This document shows, in pieces, positions 22,533-31,252 of a DNA stretch of 52,583 nt (positions are counted from its first letter, which is position 1; the number at the start of each line of letters is the position of its first letter). The DNA is taken from contig WRLV01000006.1 in NCBI GenBank assembly GCA_009777445.1, positions 1 to 52,583 on the forward strand, in the 5' to 3' direction. The position numbers and the translations under genes were made by a program. The stretch comes from Oscillospiraceae bacterium. Lineage in GTDB: Bacteria > Bacillota > Clostridia > Oscillospirales > Ruminococcaceae. The notes beneath the pieces are model-generated. The model saw only the letters and a program-made list of their open reading frames with translations, did no database searches and was not told the DNA's origin.

Positions 22533-24635
22533 TCAACCACCTCCAAGTGATATGTTTCCTACTGCTTGAATTTGGGTGTCGTTTTCTATTTCGCTGTATG
22601 ACAGCACATATAGGTTTGGAATGTATTGGTCAATCAATTTTTTATAATAAAACCTTACTATAGGTGATGTAAGCACAATCACACTCGGAAGAACATCTTT
22701 TACCTTTGAGAATTCCTCGTTAGAGCGTGCTATTACCTGTTGCGCCATCTCGGGGTCGGGGACGAACACGCTTCCCCTCTCGCTTTTCTTCACGTTGGCG
22801 ATTATCATGTCCTCAATTTTGGGGTCAAGGGTGACAACCCTTAACGAGTTCGCCTCGGCAAACCGCCTTGTTATTGTCCGTTTGAGTGCCTGTCTTACAT
22901 ATTCGGCGGTAATGTCTATATCTTTAATGTTATGAACATTTTCAGACAAAGCCTCTATAATTGTTTCCATATCGCGGATAGGAACGCTTTCGCGCAAGAG
23001 CATCGAAAGCACTCTTTGCAGATAGCCCAAACTGATTGTCCCCGGAATTAAGTCGTCCACCAAAGTGGGGTTGACAGCGCGAATGTTCTCTACCATTGTC
23101 TTTACGTCTTGGCGTGAGATAATTTCGTGAGCGTGTTGGCGAATTACCTCTGACAGGTGGGTAATCATAACCGATACAGGGTCGATTAGGGTATAACCGG
23201 CAACGTCTGCCATTACCTTCTTGTCCTCACTTATCCAGCGTGCCGGGATTCCGAACGCCGGCTCTATGGTGTCAATGCCTTCAACAGGGGCAACAACATC
23301 GCCGTTGTCCAATCCCAAATAGTGGTCGGCGAGAATTTCTCCGCGTGCCACTTCTTCGCCCTTTATTTTGATTATATATTGGTTGGGATTTATTTCGGGG
23401 TTGTTTCTCATTCTCACTGACGGGAATACCATACCCATATTCACGGCAAAATCTTTTCGGAACAACACAAGCCGCTCAATAAAGTTGCCGCCGCTTCTCT
23501 CGTCCACCAAATGCAAAAGGCTGTATCCGAATTCCATCTCTATAGTGTCAACCGTCAAAAGTTTAAACACGTTATCTATATCGCGATAATAATCTTCTCC
23601 CGAAGTTTCTCCCGTTGGGGTTTGTTCTGCTTGTGCCAATTGTTCTTGTTCAAGAGCCTCGGCTTCAACTAAAGCTAACTCCCTTCTGTGTCGCCCGATT
23701 ACAACAGAGCCGAAAATCAAAGAGCCGCCGATAATAAGCATAGCCGGCCAGGGAAAACCCGGAATCATCATAAGTGCTAAAACTACAATTCCTGCAATGG
23801 CGAATGTGACAGGGTTTCTGCTAAACTGCGTTTTAAGCTCTTCATTAAAGCTGCCCGTGCTTGCTGTGCGGGTTACCACCATACCTGTGGCAACAGAAAT
23901 CAGCAACGCGGGAAGCTGTGAAGCAAGCCCGTCACCCACCGTCAATACACTGTATTTATTAACAACATCTAAAAACGGCGTTCCGTCCATTGAGCCTAAG
24001 ATGAAGCCACCCACTAAGTTGATAATAGCGGTAATAATCGCCATAATGGCATCGCCCTTAACAAACTTTGTCGCACCGTCCATTGCTCCGAAAAAGTCTG
24101 ATTCTCTTTGAACGTTGGAACGTCTGACTTTAGCCTCTTCGTCTGTAATGGCTCCCGCGGCTAAGTCCGCGTCTATTGCCATTTGTTTGCCCGGCATAGC
24201 ATCTAACGTAAATCGTGCCGCAACCTCAGACACACGCTCGGCACCCTTTGTGATAACCAAGAAGTTCACCAAAACAATGATTACAAATATAATAAAGCCG
24301 ACAACTGCGTCACCGCCCATTACAAAATCGCCGAAGGTCTGAACCACCTGTCCGGTATAACCGTCCTGCAAAATCCCTCGCGTGGTTGAAATGGTGAGTG
24401 CCAATCGAAACACTGTAGTCAACAAAAGAACTGACGGAAAAATTGAAAACTCTAATGCCTCTTTCATATACATTGTCATAAGCAATATAATCAAAGAAAT
24501 AGAGATATTAAGCATTAACAAGAAGTCTATTAAAAATCCATCCCCAACTTCATTTAGGGGAATGACAATAGCAAGCACGATAACAATAGCAAATACCGCA
24601 AACACATTATCAAGAATTCGTTTAATCGCACTCAC
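22533..24635 (-). CDS. flhA: Flagellar type III export gate protein FlhA
   Basis: 700 residues. N-terminal half has eight hydrophobic segments with the FHIPEP-like stretch (RFTLDAMPGKQMAIDADLAAG, EEAKVRR); C-terminal half is the cytoplasmic ring-forming domain (VMADVAGYTLIDPVSVMITHLSEVIRQHA, VYTSPIVRFYYKKL-like end). Forms the nonameric gate of the export apparatus and docks substrate-chaperone complexes. Length normal. GTG start. The flhF and flhG genes that usually follow it in Firmicutes are absent; sigD comes directly after. Confidence 0.97.
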   Translation of the reverse strand: MSAIKRILDNVFAVFAIVIVLAIVIPLNEVGDGFLIDFLLMLNISISLIILLMTMYMKEALEFSIFPSVLLLTTVFRLALTISTTRGILQDGYTGQVVQTFGDFVMGGDAVVGFIIFVIIVLVNFLVITKGAERVSEVAARFTLDAMPGKQMAIDADLAAGAITDEEAKVRRSNVQRESDFFGAMDGATKFVKGDAIMAIITAIINLVGGFILGSMDGTPFLDVVNKYSVLTVGDGLASQLPALLISVATGMVVTRTASTGSFNEELKTQFSRNPVTFAIAGIVVLALMMIPGFPWPAMLIIGGSLIFGSVVIGRHRRELALVEAEALEQEQLAQAEQTPTGETSGEDYYRDIDNVFKLLTVDTIEMEFGYSLLHLVDERSGGNFIERLVLFRKDFAVNMGMVFPSVRMRNNPEINPNQYIIKIKGEEVARGEILADHYLGLDNGDVVAPVEGIDTIEPAFGIPARWISEDKKVMADVAGYTLIDPVSVMITHLSEVIRQHAHEIISRQDVKTMVENIRAVNPTLVDDLIPGTISLGYLQRVLSMLLRESVPIRDMETIIEALSENVHNIKDIDITAEYVRQALKRTITRRFAEANSLRVVTLDPKIEDMIIANVKKSERGSVFVPDPEMAQQVIARSNEEFSKVKDVLPSVIVLTSPIVRFYYKKLIDQYIPNLYVLSYSEIENDTQIQAVGNISLGGG

Positions 24636-24647
24636 CCCTCTTTACAG

Positions 24648-24782
24648 TTGACAGTGGACAGTGTATAGTTGACAGTTGCGGTGTCGCCTTACGGCGACAG
24701 ATTAGAATTTTAAATCCGTCCGCGCAAGCGGACACCAAAATTGTCAATTGTCAATTGTACATTGTCAATTGTTCGTCACTTG
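24648..24782 (-). repeat. Two head-to-head modular intergenic repeats between flhB and flhA
   Basis: From the flhB stop (minus strand) one module: heptamers, hairpin GTCCGC-TTGC-GCGGAC (24718-24733), A/T tail. A second module faces it with hairpin GTCGCC-TTAC-GGCGAC (24683-24698) and heptamers running to flhA. The two stems differ at the same position with both arms changed. Confidence 0.8.
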
Positions 24783-25849
24783 TTTTTTAACTCCAAAATG
24801 TCTGCATATATTTCCGCTATTATATGAAACAGCTCAGCGGGTATGCTTGAGCCGGGTTCTACTTTGTCGTAGAGAAATTTTGCTGTGGGTCTGTCTTCTA
24901 CTATTTTTATATTGTGTTCTGTCGCTATTTCGATAATTTTTCGTGCCAAATGGTCTTGCCCTTTTGCCACCACCATTGGTGCCGCCATTAATTTTTGCGG
25001 CTCATATTTCAGCGCGACTGCATAATGTGTCGGGTTTCTCACCACAACGTCCGAATCCGGGACTTCTTGCAGCATTCTGTTTTGCGCTATTTCTCTTTGT
25101 TTTTGCTTGATTTTGCTTTTAATGTGTGGGTCACCCTCAATTTGCTTATACTCGTCTTTAACCTCTTGTTTAGACATTTTAAGTTTCTTTTCAAACTGCC
25201 ACCACTGAAAGACAAAATCTAAGGCGGCAACAACGGCAAGCATTATTACAATAGTCATCACGAGCCAAAATATTTCTGTCGCCGTATAAACAATGCCTTG
25301 AATAAGCTCCATTTCGGGGAGTTTCTTCATCTCCGTTAACATTTGCGGTATTCTCAAATAAACGATGACTAAAATTATGGCAATCTGTATAATGCCTTTT
25401 ATAACGCCGACAAACGACTGCGCCGAGAACAACTTTTTAAACCCGTTAATGGGGCTTAAACGCGAAAATTTAGGTTTCAGCGGCTTCATTGTGAACAGCC
25501 CTTTAGTTTGAATAACCCCGGGCAAAATCCCGAAAAACATAGCACATAAGAGCAAGGGCCCCACAATAAGCACGATATAAGTTATAATTTCAACTGCGTT
25601 TGAGGTGACAAATTCAGATGTCATTTCCCCTACGCTTCCGGCTTTTCCAACCCAGTTACTGATTACATTGGTTAACATTCTGAGCATATAATGCCCGATA
25701 AACAACATCACGATAAAAATGCCGAACACCGACACGGCAATCCCGACTTCTTTGCTTTGCAGGACGTTTCCTTCTTTTTCCCGTGCATCTTTGCGCTTCT
25801 TCGGTGTAGCCTTTTCAGTCTTTTCGCCACCACCTTCACCCGCCGGCAT
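24776..25849 (-). CDS. flhB: Flagellar export switch protein FlhB
   Basis: 357 residues. Basic N-terminus (EKTEKATPKKRKDAREKEGN), four membrane segments, then the cytoplasmic domain with the autocleavage site Asn272-Pro273-Thr-His (RNPTHYAVAL). FlhB switches the exporter from rod/hook to filament substrates after self-cleavage. Start chosen at ATG 25849 with GGGAGGG 7 nt before; the longer frame runs into an intergenic repeat. The stop codon TGA is the first base triplet of the following repeat. Confidence 0.97.
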   Translation of the reverse strand: MPAGEGGGEKTEKATPKKRKDAREKEGNVLQSKEVGIAVSVFGIFIVMLFIGHYMLRMLTNVISNWVGKAGSVGEMTSEFVTSNAVEIITYIVLIVGPLLLCAMFFGILPGVIQTKGLFTMKPLKPKFSRLSPINGFKKLFSAQSFVGVIKGIIQIAIILVIVYLRIPQMLTEMKKLPEMELIQGIVYTATEIFWLVMTIVIMLAVVAALDFVFQWWQFEKKLKMSKQEVKDEYKQIEGDPHIKSKIKQKQREIAQNRMLQEVPDSDVVVRNPTHYAVALKYEPQKLMAAPMVVAKGQDHLARKIIEIATEHNIKIVEDRPTAKFLYDKVEPGSSIPAELFHIIAEIYADILELKNK

Positions 25850-25865
25850 AACAAATCCCTCCCGA

Positions 25866-26050
25866 TGGCAATTGACAATGTACAATTGACAATTGACAAT
25901 TATTGTGTCCGCTACGCGGACGGTTTTTGATAATTATTGTGTTCGCTACCGCGAACGGTTTTAAATCGGGAACAATTGTTATAAATTCTAATCCGTCGCC
26001 AACGGCGACTCCACAATTGTCAATTGTCCATTGTCAATTGTCAATTATAT
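25866..26050 (-). repeat. Composite intergenic repeat between fliR and flhB
   Basis: Contains heptamer arrays at both ends and three hairpins in a row: GTCGCC-AAC-GGCGAC (25995-26009), GTTCGC-TACC-GCGAAC (25941-25956) and GTCCGC-TAC-GCGGAC (25907-25921). It fills the whole fliR-flhB gap of about 195 bp inside the operon. Confidence 0.8.
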
Positions 26051-26833
26051 AAATCCTTCGGCTAAACTGTAAAGGTTGGTTCTCATGATGCTGAAGAGTC
26101 TTTGTAAGAATTCTGACATGGGTAGAGCCATTGCCATTAACACGAATAACCCCACGTACAATTTAAGCTGAAAGTTTACTGCCAACACTTGAATTGAAGG
26201 AACAGCCTTCATCATAATTCCGACACAAAATTGAACAACCATTCCGGCGGCGATTAAAGGCATTGCCAATTTTAAAGCGAGTTCCATAACCGTACCTAAA
26301 TAATCCACAATAATCGCCAACATTCGCCCTGTTGCTAAGGTGAATTCAAAGCCTATGGGTATTAACTCAAAAGACAGCCAAAACAGCCTGATATAATCAA
26401 GATGCCCCCCCACAACAAAGAAGTATATAATAAATATATAGTAAAACATGTTTGCGAACACCGGCATTTGAATTCCTGTGCTCGGGTCAAATGTCTGCGC
26501 CATCATAAGCCCGACATTATAGTCAACAACGCCCCCCGCAATAACCAACACAGTCAAAATGAGGTTAGCCATTACCCCGAAAACAAGCCCGATGAATGCT
26601 TCTCCCATTAAAATGGAGATAAACCCGACTACGCTTTGAGGCTGATAGCCGGTCGTTCCCCCCATATAACTGAACATCATCGCCGCAAGGGTTATTGCCA
26701 TCATGGCTCTTATAACCATGGGGGTGTTGGTTCTGCCGAATATGGGGTTAAAGGTAAATATCCCCGATATTCTGAACACAACAATCAAAAACCCCATGAA
26801 GTTATTTAAAATTAAGTCCCAAATTTCAAACAC
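26045..26833 (-). CDS. fliR: Flagellar export apparatus protein FliR
   Basis: 262-residue membrane protein with about six hydrophobic segments; conserved openings FRISGIFTFNPIFGR and the export-gate region VGLMMAQTFDPSTG are typical. FliR joins FliP and FliQ in the helical export gate. GTG start. It follows fliQ closely (14 nt). The last codon leads straight into the repeat. Confidence 0.96.
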   Translation of the reverse strand: MFEIWDLILNNFMGFLIVVFRISGIFTFNPIFGRTNTPMVIRAMMAITLAAMMFSYMGGTTGYQPQSVVGFISILMGEAFIGLVFGVMANLILTVLVIAGGVVDYNVGLMMAQTFDPSTGIQMPVFANMFYYIFIIYFFVVGGHLDYIRLFWLSFELIPIGFEFTLATGRMLAIIVDYLGTVMELALKLAMPLIAAGMVVQFCVGIMMKAVPSIQVLAVNFQLKLYVGLFVLMAMALPMSEFLQRLFSIMRTNLYSLAEGFI

Positions 26834-26847
26834 AAGTAACGCATCCT

Positions 26848-27117
26848 CTACAACGTGTTTACAGCCATCATCTCAAAGATTTTATTTAAAAAGTCTGTCG
26901 TGTTGTTAATCATCCACGGGCTGAGTGCCAAAAGAACTAAACCCACCGCCGCCACCTTTGGGGCGAACGAAAGCGTTTGTTCGTTGATTTGTGTCGCCGC
27001 CTGTAAGATTGCAATAACAAGCCCAACTGCAAGAGAAGCAACCAATGCCGGGGCGGCAAGCATAAACGCCAAACCTAAAGCATCAGTAAAAAGCTCAATT
27101 ACCTGGTCTTCTGTCAT
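26848..27117 (-). CDS. fliQ: Flagellar export apparatus protein FliQ
   Basis: 89 residues with two membrane helices (AFMLAAPALVASLAVGLVIAILQAATQI and VGLVLLALSPWMI). Conserved QINEQTLSF lies between them. Strong GGAGGTG ribosome site. Part of the FliPQR gate. Confidence 0.96.
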   Translation of the reverse strand: MTEDQVIELFTDALGLAFMLAAPALVASLAVGLVIAILQAATQINEQTLSFAPKVAAVGLVLLALSPWMINNTTDFLNKIFEMMAVNTL

Positions 27118-27135
27118 AACAATTTCACCTCCGAG

Positions 27136-28104
27136 CTATCGATTAAATGAAGTAAACAATGTCCCCACTAACATCTGCCAACCGTTCACCAACACAAACA
27201 ACATAAGCTTAAACGGCATTGAAATCATAGCCGGCGGCAACATTATCATACCTAACGCCATGAGTGTGCTTGAAACGACAATGTCTATAATCAAAAACGG
27301 GATAAACAACATAAACCCCATTTGAAACGCGCGACTAAGCTCGCTTATCATAAAGGCGGGAATAACCACCTCAAACCCCAACTGTTCTTGATAGTTTTCG
27401 GGGGTTATTTCAACAGCCGTGTCAAAGTTAACGGGAGTCGGTTCGTCAGCATCAAGCGTTTCGGGGGCATAAATCGTTATGTCGGCTAAGTTGATGAAAT
27501 ACATCATGTGGCGGTCTGTGGTGTTTTTGAGCATGAATGTCTTGATTGGCTCGCCCGCCGCACTAACAGCCTCACCCATTGTCAATTCGCCGTTTTCATA
27601 AGGGCGATATGCGACTTCGTTCACCTGCTGAAACACCGGCCACATTATAAATATTGTCAAAAACAACGCTAAAGAGGTTAAAATTTGGTTGGGGGGTGTT
27701 GACTGAGTTTGCATTGCATTTCTCAAAAAGCTCAAAACTATGATGATTCTCGTGTATGAAGTAACCATCAATAAAATTGAGGGTGCAACCGACAAAACGG
27801 TAATCAACAATATTGTCTCAAGCGGTTGAGAGCCGTCTACCCCTATTAAGTCGTAGAGCGCGGATGTCTCGTTCGGGGCCAACTGCGCATCGGGATTTTC
27901 GTCCATGACTGCCACTTCGCTGACAGGGGAATTGTCATCCCCCGGAATTATAGTCGTTTCGGCGAAAGCTTTCACCGTGAAAACCATAAAAGTGAGCATG
28001 GAGCATACCACAACCGCCGCAAAAGCCCGCGCGAAATAATTTATGTTGCCGGTTGGCGGCAAAACCCGACTGCCTGTCGGTTGTCTAAAACTATTTAACT
28101 TCAA
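27136..28104 (-). CDS. fliP: Flagellar export apparatus protein FliP
   Basis: 322 residues. N-terminal signal-like segment (AFAAVVVCSMLTFMVFTVKAFA), an acidic spacer, then the conserved core with TSYTRIIIVLSFLRNAMQTQ, PPNQILTSLALFLT and IVVSSTLMALGMIMLPP. Somewhat longer than the usual 220-250 residues because of the N-terminus and a central loop (NFDTAVEITPENYQEQ). TTG start behind GGAAG. Pentameric base of the export gate. Confidence 0.96.
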   Translation of the reverse strand: MKLNSFRQPTGSRVLPPTGNINYFARAFAAVVVCSMLTFMVFTVKAFAETTIIPGDDNSPVSEVAVMDENPDAQLAPNETSALYDLIGVDGSQPLETILLITVLSVAPSILLMVTSYTRIIIVLSFLRNAMQTQSTPPNQILTSLALFLTIFIMWPVFQQVNEVAYRPYENGELTMGEAVSAAGEPIKTFMLKNTTDRHMMYFINLADITIYAPETLDADEPTPVNFDTAVEITPENYQEQLGFEVVIPAFMISELSRAFQMGFMLFIPFLIIDIVVSSTLMALGMIMLPPAMISMPFKLMLFVLVNGWQMLVGTLFTSFNR

Positions 28105-28158
28105 ACTAACCGTCTTCCTTTCCCGCTGACAGTTGTGGCCTATATAGCTTTCTTTTAT

Positions 28159-28512
28159 TTAGCTTTCTTGATTTTTGTCGTCTTTATTCAAAAGTTTCCC
28201 CAACACCTCTGAAAAGGTGAATGTTTTTTTCTCCTGCGTTTGCTCAATGCTCAAGTATTCCTCCTCGGACATTGAAAGCTCACTAAGCTTTTCGACTTTC
28301 GTGGGGCTTATAGAGATGAGCATGAGTTTCTCGCAAACCGAAAGCACAACAATAGCGGTATCGCGCCCGACGACTATTCTGTCAATAACTTTAAGCCTGT
28401 TGCCTTGAAAGAGACGATTTCCCCCTTTTTGAAGCTTCTTCAAGAAAAAGAACATAAAGAAAATCAGCCCTAAAATCCCGCAAAGCGACAAAACTAACTG
28501 AAGGACTTCCAT
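28159..28512 (-). CDS. fliO: Flagellar biosynthesis protein FliO/FliZ
   Basis: 117 residues: one N-terminal membrane helix (VLSLCGILGLIFFMFFFLKK), then the small cytoplasmic FliO domain (LKVIDRIVVGRDTAIVVLSVCEKLMLISIS) and a polar tail. FliO stabilises FliP during assembly. Position between cheY and fliP is as in other Firmicutes. Confidence 0.9.
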   Translation of the reverse strand: MEVLQLVLSLCGILGLIFFMFFFLKKLQKGGNRLFQGNRLKVIDRIVVGRDTAIVVLSVCEKLMLISISPTKVEKLSELSMSEEEYLSIEQTQEKKTFTFSEVLGKLLNKDDKNQES

Positions 28513-28633
28513 CTGCTTCCCTCTCTTTCACGTGCTTTCTCTTTTTCAACTTCAAGAAAAGCAAACGCTCACGCCCGTGACGGCGCGTCAGCGAAAAGCT
28601 ATTTCCGACAAGCCGTCGGCGGCAAAATTCCCC

Positions 28634-28996
28634 TTAACCGATAATCTTTGTAACGGTTTGAAGTATTCTGTCGGGTTTAAAGGGTTTAACGATAAAGTCA
28701 AGCGCGCCGAGTTTAATCGCCTCAACAACCATCGCTTCTTGCCCCATAGCAGAACACATGATAATTTTAGCTTCGGGGTGTTTTTTCTTTATGTCGCCTA
28801 ATGCTTCAATCCCCGTTTTGTTGGGCATGGTGATGTCCATGATTACGAGGTCGGGTTTTTCGGCATCATAAACTTGACAGGCAATTTCGCCGTCAGCTGC
28901 TTCTAAAATGCCGGTGTAACCGTTTTTTGTCAGTGTGTCCTTGATAAGCATCCGCATGAATGCCGCATCGTCTACCAATAGAATTTTTTTCTCCAT
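28634..28996 (-). CDS. cheY: Chemotaxis response regulator CheY
   Basis: 120-residue single receiver domain. Acidic pocket Asp9-Asp10, phosphoacceptor Asp54 (VIMDITMP), the Ser/Thr switch in MCSAMG and Lys in VKPFKP are all present. In Firmicutes CheY-P binds FliM and favours one rotation sense; its phosphatases FliY and CheC are encoded in the same operon. AAGGAG site precedes the ATG. A 121-bp gap after it holds no recognisable gene. Confidence 0.96.
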   Translation of the reverse strand: MEKKILLVDDAAFMRMLIKDTLTKNGYTGILEAADGEIACQVYDAEKPDLVIMDITMPNKTGIEALGDIKKKHPEAKIIMCSAMGQEAMVVEAIKLGALDFIVKPFKPDRILQTVTKIIG

Positions 28997-29002
28997 GAGC
29001 TG

Positions 29003-30196
29003 TTACTCCTTACCTAAAGAATCCATAAATTTTGATTTTATCATCTCTGTTATTCTGACAGCAAAGTTGTCATCAATAACTACAATATCGCCCCGGGCGA
29101 TGAGGTTTCCATTTACCACTACGTCAACGGGTGCGCCGGCTTGCCGTTCAAGCTCGATAATCGTGCCCTGCGCGAATTCAAGAATGTCTCTCACTTTTCG
29201 CCGCGCTGTTCCGATTTCCACCGAAATTTGAAGCGGAACTCCCATCAAGAGTTTCAGGTTGTCTTTTTGCTCGCCCGAAAGTTCTTGAAGGCTGTCATCA
29301 AACTGATAAAGCGGTGCACTGTGTATATTTATCGGCTGCATATTCGGGACATATCCATAGCCGTAGGGGTTCTGATAGTATCCTTGTTGAGGCATCATCG
29401 GCGGCATTCCTCCATACATTCCCGCCGTAGGGTCCATCGGCGGCATAGGTTGCATAGGTTGCATAGGTTGTTGCATTGGTTGTGGTTGCATGGGGGGTGG
29501 CGGTGGGGGAGGTGTTGCCGCACGTGGCGGCGGTGCCGGTTGCGCTTGTTTTGCGGCAGGTTTTGCAGGAGGAGGTGGTGCCGGTTCTTCTTCTCCGGTT
29601 GCGGACGAAAGCATTTTATTTGCAATCATCTTCGCTAAATCAATGTTTAATATAGAAACAAACTCTGATTTTATTACCCCTTCAACCGTCAAGTCGAATG
29701 TAATTGAAACAATTAAATCGTCAGGTTCTTGGTCTTGAATGTCGTTTAGATTTATTTTGTCCATTATATAAGGTGTTGGGGTTGAAATGTCAATGTGAAG
29801 CCCTAAAAGACTTGAAAGCGCGGTGGCTGACGAGCCCATCATCTGATTCATGACTTCAGACACAGCACTTATGTTCAACTCATCGAACTCAAAGTTAGGG
29901 TCAAGTTCGAGTGGCTGACCCATCAGCTGGTTTAAAATCATTTGGACATCATTTTGTTTTAACACCATAAAATTGGTGCCGGAAATTCCCTTGACATAAA
30001 CGATTTTAACGCAAATCGCCGGCTCAAGAGATTCTTTTTTCAGTTCAGACGATTTTATGACCTCTGCTCTGGGGGTGGTAATCCATACCTTAGCGTTAAG
30101 CAACTCAGATGCGGCGGTGGCCGCATTCCCCATGCTGATATTCATAACTTCGGATATGGCATCCTTTTCCATATCTGTAAACTTAACTGAATCCAT
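29003..30196 (-). CDS. fliY: Flagellar switch protein FliY (FliN with CheC-like domain)
   Basis: 397 residues. N-terminal CheC-like phosphatase domain with two [D/S]xxxExxN motifs (Asp12-Glu16-Asn19 in DAISEVMNISMG, and SAVSEVMNQMMG near 112-120), a Pro/Met/Gln-rich linker (about 215-290, with PMQPMQPM units encoded by 12-bp tandem repeats near 29451-29490), and a C-terminal FliN/SpoA domain (VPLQISVEIGTARRKVRDILEF, GNLIARGDIVVIDDNFAVRI). It is part of the C-ring and dephosphorylates CheY-P at the motor. Confidence 0.95.
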   Translation of the reverse strand: MDSVKFTDMEKDAISEVMNISMGNAATAASELLNAKVWITTPRAEVIKSSELKKESLEPAICVKIVYVKGISGTNFMVLKQNDVQMILNQLMGQPLELDPNFEFDELNISAVSEVMNQMMGSSATALSSLLGLHIDISTPTPYIMDKINLNDIQDQEPDDLIVSITFDLTVEGVIKSEFVSILNIDLAKMIANKMLSSATGEEEPAPPPPAKPAAKQAQPAPPPRAATPPPPPPPMQPQPMQQPMQPMQPMPPMDPTAGMYGGMPPMMPQQGYYQNPYGYGYVPNMQPINIHSAPLYQFDDSLQELSGEQKDNLKLLMGVPLQISVEIGTARRKVRDILEFAQGTIIELERQAGAPVDVVVNGNLIARGDIVVIDDNFAVRITEMIKSKFMDSLGKE

Positions 30197-30225
30197 AAAT
30201 TATGCTTATCCTTTTCCCTATCATT

Positions 30226-31218
30226 CTATATATTGTGATAGATTGTTTCGATTTTAACGGCCTTTTTGTTGTTAGCCGTCCCCATTTTGCCGTCAAACCA
30301 CTTTTCGCCGCCGACATTGATAGCCACATTGCTTGTTGTATTTTTATTAAGGGGAATAATGTCGTTAACCTGTAAATTTATAACCTCTTGCATGTCAATA
30401 TCAACCTGCCCCAAAATTGCGGTCACATCTAAGTCGGTGTGTGTTATGTTTTTAAGAAGGTCGCCCTTGCGCTCATTTTCTCTGGCGGGGTCGAATTTTC
30501 GCGGTGAACGTGAGCTTTTATTGGCGAACCTTTGCATTACTTCATCTAAAGCCAACGCCGGCATACTCACCGTCACCAAAGTTTTAGTCTCACTGATTAC
30601 AATTTCAAGCACGACAATAATCATTGTGTCGTCATAGCCCACGGTGGAGATTACACGTGAGTTGGTTTCAATGCCCTGAAGCACGGGTCTTACTTCCATA
30701 TAGCCTTCCCACGGCTCACGCAACATAGCAACCATGCTTTTAAATATGCTGTCCATAATGCTGACTTCGATTTCGGTAAAGTCGCGGTCTGAGTCTTTAT
30801 ACTCGCCCTTGCCCCCCAACAGTCGGTCTATGACAATAAAGGTAATTGAGTTTGACAGTTGAATTATAGTGGTTAAGTCCTCTATTTCATCGTTGTCAAG
30901 TTGCATTTCAGTCATTCCCATCATAACGTAGTCGGGCAATGCATTGTTCCACTCAAAATAACGTTGTTCTTCGATAGAAGCGAGGGTAACTTTACAATAA
31001 AGCCTCAACAATCCCGTAAAATATGATGACAACAGCCGCGCATAGTTCTCAAAGATGCTGTCAAGAATTTTCATCCGCTCTTTAGTGAACTTCTTGGGTG
31101 AGCGGAAATCATACTCTTTGACCTCATTTTTGGGGTCATCGGGTATGTCTAAAGTGCCGCCGCTAAAGGCGTTGTTTAGCATCGCATCAATCTGCTCTTG
31201 CGATAATGTTTCGGGCAA
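30226..31218 (-). CDS. fliM: Flagellar motor switch protein FliM
   Basis: 330 residues. The N-terminal CheY-binding helix LSQEQIDAMLNNAF is present, followed by the CheC-like middle domain (MGMTEMQLDNDEIEDLTTIIQLSN) and the C-terminal SpoA domain (VDIDMQEVINLQVNDIIPL). Start set at TTG 31218 because GGGAGGTGA lies 5 nt before it and the protein then begins as family members do; the frame extends further upstream but only through the antisense frame of the motB repeat tail. Confidence 0.95.
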   Translation of the reverse strand: MPETLSQEQIDAMLNNAFSGGTLDIPDDPKNEVKEYDFRSPKKFTKERMKILDSIFENYARLLSSYFTGLLRLYCKVTLASIEEQRYFEWNNALPDYVMMGMTEMQLDNDEIEDLTTIIQLSNSITFIVIDRLLGGKGEYKDSDRDFTEIEVSIMDSIFKSMVAMLREPWEGYMEVRPVLQGIETNSRVISTVGYDDTMIIVVLEIVISETKTLVTVSMPALALDEVMQRFANKSSRSPRKFDPARENERKGDLLKNITHTDLDVTAILGQVDIDMQEVINLQVNDIIPLNKNTTSNVAINVGGEKWFDGKMGTANNKKAVKIETIYHNI

Positions 31219-31252
31219 TAAAATCACCTCCCGTCCTTTATCCTTGTTTTTG

